Shown: piece by piece, positions 62,701 to 64,000 of the stretch
How the letters are laid out: every line of letters starts with the position of its first letter
Position numbering within the stretch: the first letter of the stretch is position 1
NCBI GenBank assembly: GCA_002989075.1
Contig: PSQN01000012.1
Coordinates: 1,996,480-2,060,479, forward strand
Direction of reading: 5' to 3'
DNA: 64,000 nucleotides
Source: Arthonia radiata
Lineage: Eukaryota > Ascomycota > Arthoniomycetes > Arthoniales > Arthoniaceae
Position numbers and translations under genes: made by a program
Notes under the pieces: model-generated
Seen by the model: the letters and a program-made list of their open reading frames with translations, nothing else
What the model was told of the DNA's origin: nothing
Databases searched by the model: none

Positions 62701-64000
62701 TAGTCAAGAAAAGCTAAGAAGTATTATTACTGCTTATAGAAGATAAGATACCTAAGAGCCTTAAAGTTAGACTTTAATAATCTAAGTTACTTATATACAA
62801 TATTGTAGCTATAATAATAGAGTAAGTAGTATAAAGACTAACTATATTTACTACTACTCTATAGAGAAGCTTAGTTATGTCGATATAAAAGGCCTTAAGA
62901 CGCTATATTAATTTAAAGTACTAGCCTTACGCCTTTAAGTAAGTCTATATTAGCTTAGGAGGCCGTTATTATATATTAGTAAACTGTCTAATAGAGTACT
63001 ATACGCGCTTAAATTCTGCTAATTCTTTTCTAATAGTACAGCTTTTAGGCGTAAAGATTGTAGTTAACCAAACCTTTTGCTTAATTATCTACTTACAAAG
63101 AGTATAATTGAGCTAATAATAAGGTATTAAGATATTAATATTATGCTTACTAGCTTTAATAAGGTTCTTTTATAGAAAATATATGTTTAAAAATTTTCTG
63201 TATACACTATACTTTTTTAGACTTATTAACATAGTTATATATTGTTATCTTAATATTTAGGCTTATATTAGCGTTAAGCGCTTATTGCAATATAAGAGCG
63301 TTATAGTTCTAAACTTAAAATCGACTAAGCGTAGCTAGCGTCTAAGTAAACACCCGGCTATATTTAATAAGCGTATAACTTTTAACTTAATATTATCTTT
63401 ATACTTTAAAATAATGTCTCTATATTTTTATAATTATATTATTACTCTTAAATTATATTATAATTTATATATAATACTATATGTCTCTGCTCTAGACTAT
63501 CTTTTTAAAGATAACGCCTTAATTAAATATTAATATAGAGGCTAGTAGCAACTAACTAAATAAGCTAGTAAAGATAGTAATTCTAGATATCTAGCCTATA
63601 TCTATAGTACTCTCTTTTTATACTAAAAAGAATAGAATTATAATAGTAAGCGAGACTCGCTAGATATTTAGATAAGTTTTAACCTTTTATAAGCTATATT
63701 AAAAGTACTTAACTATATAGTTAAGTACTACTAGTTGTACTATAAAAGCTATAAATATAATTAAGATAATACTAAACGTAAGAACTATATAGTATAAATA
63801 ATGCTATAAGCTTACTTTAAAAATACCTAGTCTAACTAATATAGTAATTATTACTAGAAACTAGAGAACGTAGAGATAGTATTTAAAACGCTACTTATTT
63901 CAATGTTAAAAGAATATTTATATTAAAATGTAATTATTAAGATATAAACTTTATAGCTAAGTATGAAGATAGCTATCTTAAATATATATTAAGAAAAATA
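53768..64000. other. AT-rich RIP-altered DNA, unassigned
   Basis: About 10 kb of strongly AT-rich, TpA-rich sequence with scattered homopolymer runs (for example poly-T near 56870). I found no frame of useful length, no tRNA or rRNA, no G, E or C family LTR, and no clear transposase or LINE motif. It is probably old repeats, either altered beyond recognition by eye or belonging to families not otherwise seen here. Confidence 0.55.

Noticed and set aside
1-64000. CRISPR arrays, tRNA or rRNA genes, bacterial operons
   Set aside because: No regularly spaced short repeats, no cloverleaf-like sequence and no ribosome-binding-site pattern were seen. Intron structure and RIP point to a fungus.

Overview
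The window looks like a filamentous ascomycete (Pezizomycotina) chromosome segment with a sharply two-speed composition. Most of it is AT-rich, very rich in TpA and poor in CpA/TpG. This is the footprint of repeat-induced point mutation (RIP), and it is packed with LTR retroelement fossils. One island of about 6.8 kb (roughly 3.4-10.2 kb) has near-balanced base composition and holds the only host-type coding sequence I can support. Short introns (50-68 nt) with GT...CTRAY...AG signals support a fungal origin. I cannot name the genus.

Left to right: 1-3.4 kb is AT-rich DNA with a partial LTR and a candidate short solo LTR. In the island, 6365-3724 (minus) is a decayed but frame-preserved MHYT-domain membrane-sensor gene. 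At 8112-7179 (minus) is an intact-looking four-exon gene for a small Zn(II)2Cys6 protein. At 9727-10257 (plus) is a two-exon unidentified gene whose 3' part runs into the AT-rich border.

From 11.1 to 39.2 kb there is a four-element nest resolved by exact 5-bp target duplications. A Copia element (C1) received a chromodomain Gypsy element (G3) in its body and a second Gypsy family (E) in its 3' LTR; E in turn received the young Gypsy copy G1. Removing the inserts leaves C1 at 5,417 bp, against 5,418 bp for the uninterrupted Copia copy C3 further right, which checks the reconstruction. Next come a Copia end (C2) abutting a Gypsy copy (G2, 40.2-47.6 kb), and a Gypsy solo LTR (G4) split by C3 (48.3-53.7 kb). 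The last 10 kb is RIP-altered DNA that I could not assign.

The most unusual item is in the G family. All three full copies carry, between the chromodomain end of pol and the 3' LTR, a 498-bp antisense reading frame of the same length. In G1 it is fully open and encodes a small protein with a canonical Zn2Cys6 spacing followed by a long predicted coiled coil. The Copia elements carry a primer site complementary to the anticodon arm of initiator tRNA-Met, i.e. half-tRNA priming. The retroelements are fossils with many disabling changes; the Zn2Cys6 host gene and the G1 antisense frame are the parts that still look whole.
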